Shown piece by piece: positions 29,670 through 31,179 of a stretch of DNA of 31,179 nt (positions within the stretch are counted from its first letter, which is position 1; each line of letters starts with the position of its first letter). The translations under genes and the position numbers were made by a program. Origin of the DNA: a virus; the IMG/VR virus record IMGVR_UViG_3300028925_006336, positions 1-31,179 of that record; one strand, written 5' to 3'. The notes under the pieces were generated by a model. The model was not told the DNA's origin. It was given only the letters and a program-made list of their open reading frames with translations, and searched no databases.

Positions 29670-30619
29670 TATGACCCACCTGTAGCCTTATTCGCAACAT
29701 CTCTTACATGTGCTTCCATCTTCTGGGCATTAGTAATCTCAACTGGAAGACCTGTGAGCGATATATTAGTTTTAAATTCTTTAGCATCACCAGGCATCAT
29801 TTCATCTGAGTCTTCAATTATCCATACCTTTTTGATTTCAAAATCATCAGTTACAATCTCATCCCAGTTATCATCAGTTTTGCGGCGTTGCATATAACGA
29901 GTCAATACATCTTGAACCTGTTTGGAATTTTGTTTAAATACTTTCTCAACACCATCCAAATAATCCTTTATAAGAGTTTGCATTATTTTACCAGCATTTT
30001 TTACTTTAGAATTTTTATATGTCCCATGCATGTACATCCATTTTTCAAAATCATCTTTACCTTTTGGTTCATCTCCATCAAACGACTTTCCATATTTTTT
30101 GATTAATACTTTCAATAGTATTTCAAGTCCTTTTTGCATTTTCTTTACATCATCTGAACCCCACGGCCCCCTGAACCAATTGAACGCCATCATCCTTCTA
30201 CCAGATGTTTCGGGAATAGACATAAGGTCTTCTCTGGCTGCTGCAAGAATGTTTCCATCCACTTCAACGACAAGACCACTACCACCTTGAATGCCTCTAT
30301 AAATCGGTTGTCTATCCATATTTGTAAATGCAGATATGGCACGCCTTGAGTTTTGGATTGCATATAACTGCTCAAAATTAGACATTCTTGTTACATGAAA
30401 AACTGTTGCTCTAACTTCTTTCGGGAATATTCTTCTAAACATGGAACCAGATAGAGGCAACCACATACTATTAGCTGACGAACCGGAGCCCCCTCTTACT
30501 ATTGAAGTATCGGACATATCTGACCCGCCCATTGCATGAGTAAAAATAAGTTCTGATAAACTTAATGAATGCGTAGGTGCAAAATCTAATCCCTCGTATA
30601 ACTCTTTAAAGGTTTTCAT
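29669..30619 (-). CDS. Putative packaged effector, possibly ADP-ribosyltransferase-like (316 aa)
   Basis: The N-terminus MKTFKELYEGLDFAP resembles T4 capsid-targeting MKTYQEFIAEA, with a possible cleavage after LYE. The segment about 70-125 (ATVFHVTRMSNFEQLYAIQN, RRAISAFTNMD, GLVVEVDGNIL) has the Arg/His-x-T and ST-like order of ADP-ribosyltransferase folds, but I cannot confirm a catalytic Glu. T4 packages its own ART (Alt) by the same peptide, so the parallel is attractive. The rest is helical with a Lys-rich region. AGGAT is the ribosome site. Treat function as speculative. Confidence 0.7.
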   Translation of the reverse strand: MKTFKELYEGLDFAPTHSLSLSELIFTHAMGGSDMSDTSIVRGGSGSSANSMWLPLSGSMFRRIFPKEVRATVFHVTRMSNFEQLYAIQNSRRAISAFTNMDRQPIYRGIQGGSGLVVEVDGNILAAAREDLMSIPETSGRRMMAFNWFRGPWGSDDVKKMQKGLEILLKVLIKKYGKSFDGDEPKGKDDFEKWMYMHGTYKNSKVKNAGKIMQTLIKDYLDGVEKVFKQNSKQVQDVLTRYMQRRKTDDNWDEIVTDDFEIKKVWIIEDSDEMMPGDAKEFKTNISLTGLPVEITNAQKMEAHVRDVANKATGGS

Positions 30620-30627
30620 TTTATATC

Positions 30628-31179
30628 CTAAAGTTTAATTTTATATCCAACACGGGTTCCAGCAGCAGATGGACCACCATATGTTGATAATCTAAATTCT
30701 TTAAATAGAGGTAATTCGTCAACAATTTTGTTATTGATTTTTAATATATTATTTGTCGAATTTACATTATATAATTCAAAAGTATCATTTGACCTATTGT
30801 GAATTACAAAATAGTCATCACCACCCTTTTTGAAATGTTGCAATATCAAACTATGAATATTTTTCAGTAATCCACTACTTGTAGTTTTAAGTGAAGATGG
30901 TAGTTTGCCAGATTTAACCACTCCATCATCTCCAGCATATCCAATAGTTGGGTCAAGTTCTTTATAATATTCCATTACGGCATGAAATGCACCACCTTCA
31001 TCGCCACTTTTCTTACGAATCTTATCCCAAGTATTGCCTAGTTTTTTAAATACATTTTTAAGTTCTGGAACACTGTTAATATAAAATTCCGTTGTCTTAT
31101 CTAATTCTATCTTACCCACTTTTGACTTTGCATTTTGTTTTCTTCTTGCAGTAATATCAAAAAAAGTTATTTCATTTTT
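30628..31179 (-). CDS. Virion-region protein, N-terminus beyond the window (at least 183 aa)
   Basis: The frame is open to the window edge, so the true start is outside. An internal GTG at 31119 is possible but unsupported. The visible part has a helical region (TEFYINSVPELKNVFKKLGN), IHSLILQHFKKGGDDYFVIH followed by NRSNDTFELYNVNSTNN, and ends FRLSTYGGPSAAGTRVGYKI. I recognise no family. The gene is just upstream of the ART-like gene and probably belongs to the same virion-interior set. Confidence 0.7.
   Translation of the reverse strand, partial: KNEITFFDITARRKQNAKSKVGKIELDKTTEFYINSVPELKNVFKKLGNTWDKIRKKSGDEGGAFHAVMEYYKELDPTIGYAGDDGVVKSGKLPSSLKTTSSGLLKNIHSLILQHFKKGGDDYFVIHNRSNDTFELYNVNSTNNILKINNKIVDELPLFKEFRLSTYGGPSAAGTRVGYKIKL

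Overview
The window looks like part of the genome of a marine, T4-type tailed phage (myovirus) of an AT-rich host. SAR11-like or another streamlined marine proteobacterium is my inference from gene content resembling the HTVC008M-type pelagiphages and the T4-like cyanophages. Every supported gene is on the minus strand, most neighbours overlap by 1-150 nt, and no gap exceeds 300 nt. Diagnostic phage genes are a T4 gp61-type primase, a T4-type RNase H, a class II ribonucleotide reductase, a phage bS21 ribosomal protein, two tRNAs, an overlapping spanin pair, and a block of virion-interior proteins.

Layout, read in the direction of transcription (high to low coordinates). (1) 31179-19152: virion-associated proteins. 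Several share an N-terminal sequence like the T4 capsid-targeting peptide, and some are enzymes (an adenylyltransferase fused to an HNH-like domain, a KxDG nucleotidyltransferase, a HAD nucleotidase). They are followed by structural proteins behind T4-type late promoters. (2) 19159-16483: a host-envelope and lysis block with an overlapping Rz/Rz1-like spanin pair, a DUF1353 protein, two Cys-rich mini-proteins, small membrane proteins and a secreted beta-rich protein. (3) 16486-11883: a sigma70-type promoter drives primase, a methyltransferase, NrdJ, a zinc-ribbon protein, a resolvase-like nuclease and a second methyltransferase, ending in a 15-bp hairpin. (4) 11867-4433: a perfect T4 late promoter (TATAAATA) and a 5' hairpin precede a nine-gene chain of two paralogous membrane proteins, CsgF, CsgG, a curlin-like secreted protein, a FecR-domain protein, a large protein with a curlin-repeat tail, a CHASE2-domain class III nucleotidyl cyclase, and a 53-residue membrane protein. 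(5) 4423-1: sigma70-type promoters drive a small membrane protein, two tRNAs embedded in an open reading frame, bS21, two conserved phage proteins, a 2OG-Fe(II) oxygenase, RNase H and two small phage proteins.

The most unusual part is block 4. It combines a curli-type secretion pore (CsgG/CsgF), two candidate curlin-type substrates, and a FecR plus CHASE2-cyclase pair of the kind bacteria use for envelope-to-cytoplasm signalling, in one overlapping operon behind a phage late promoter. I recall csgG/csgF being noted in marine pelagiphage and methylophage genomes. I do not recall the curlin-like substrates, FecR protein and cyclase being described with them, but cannot check. A reasonable inference is that the infected cell secretes a curli-like polymer late in infection, or opens an outer-membrane pore, while cyclic nucleotide synthesis is placed under envelope control.
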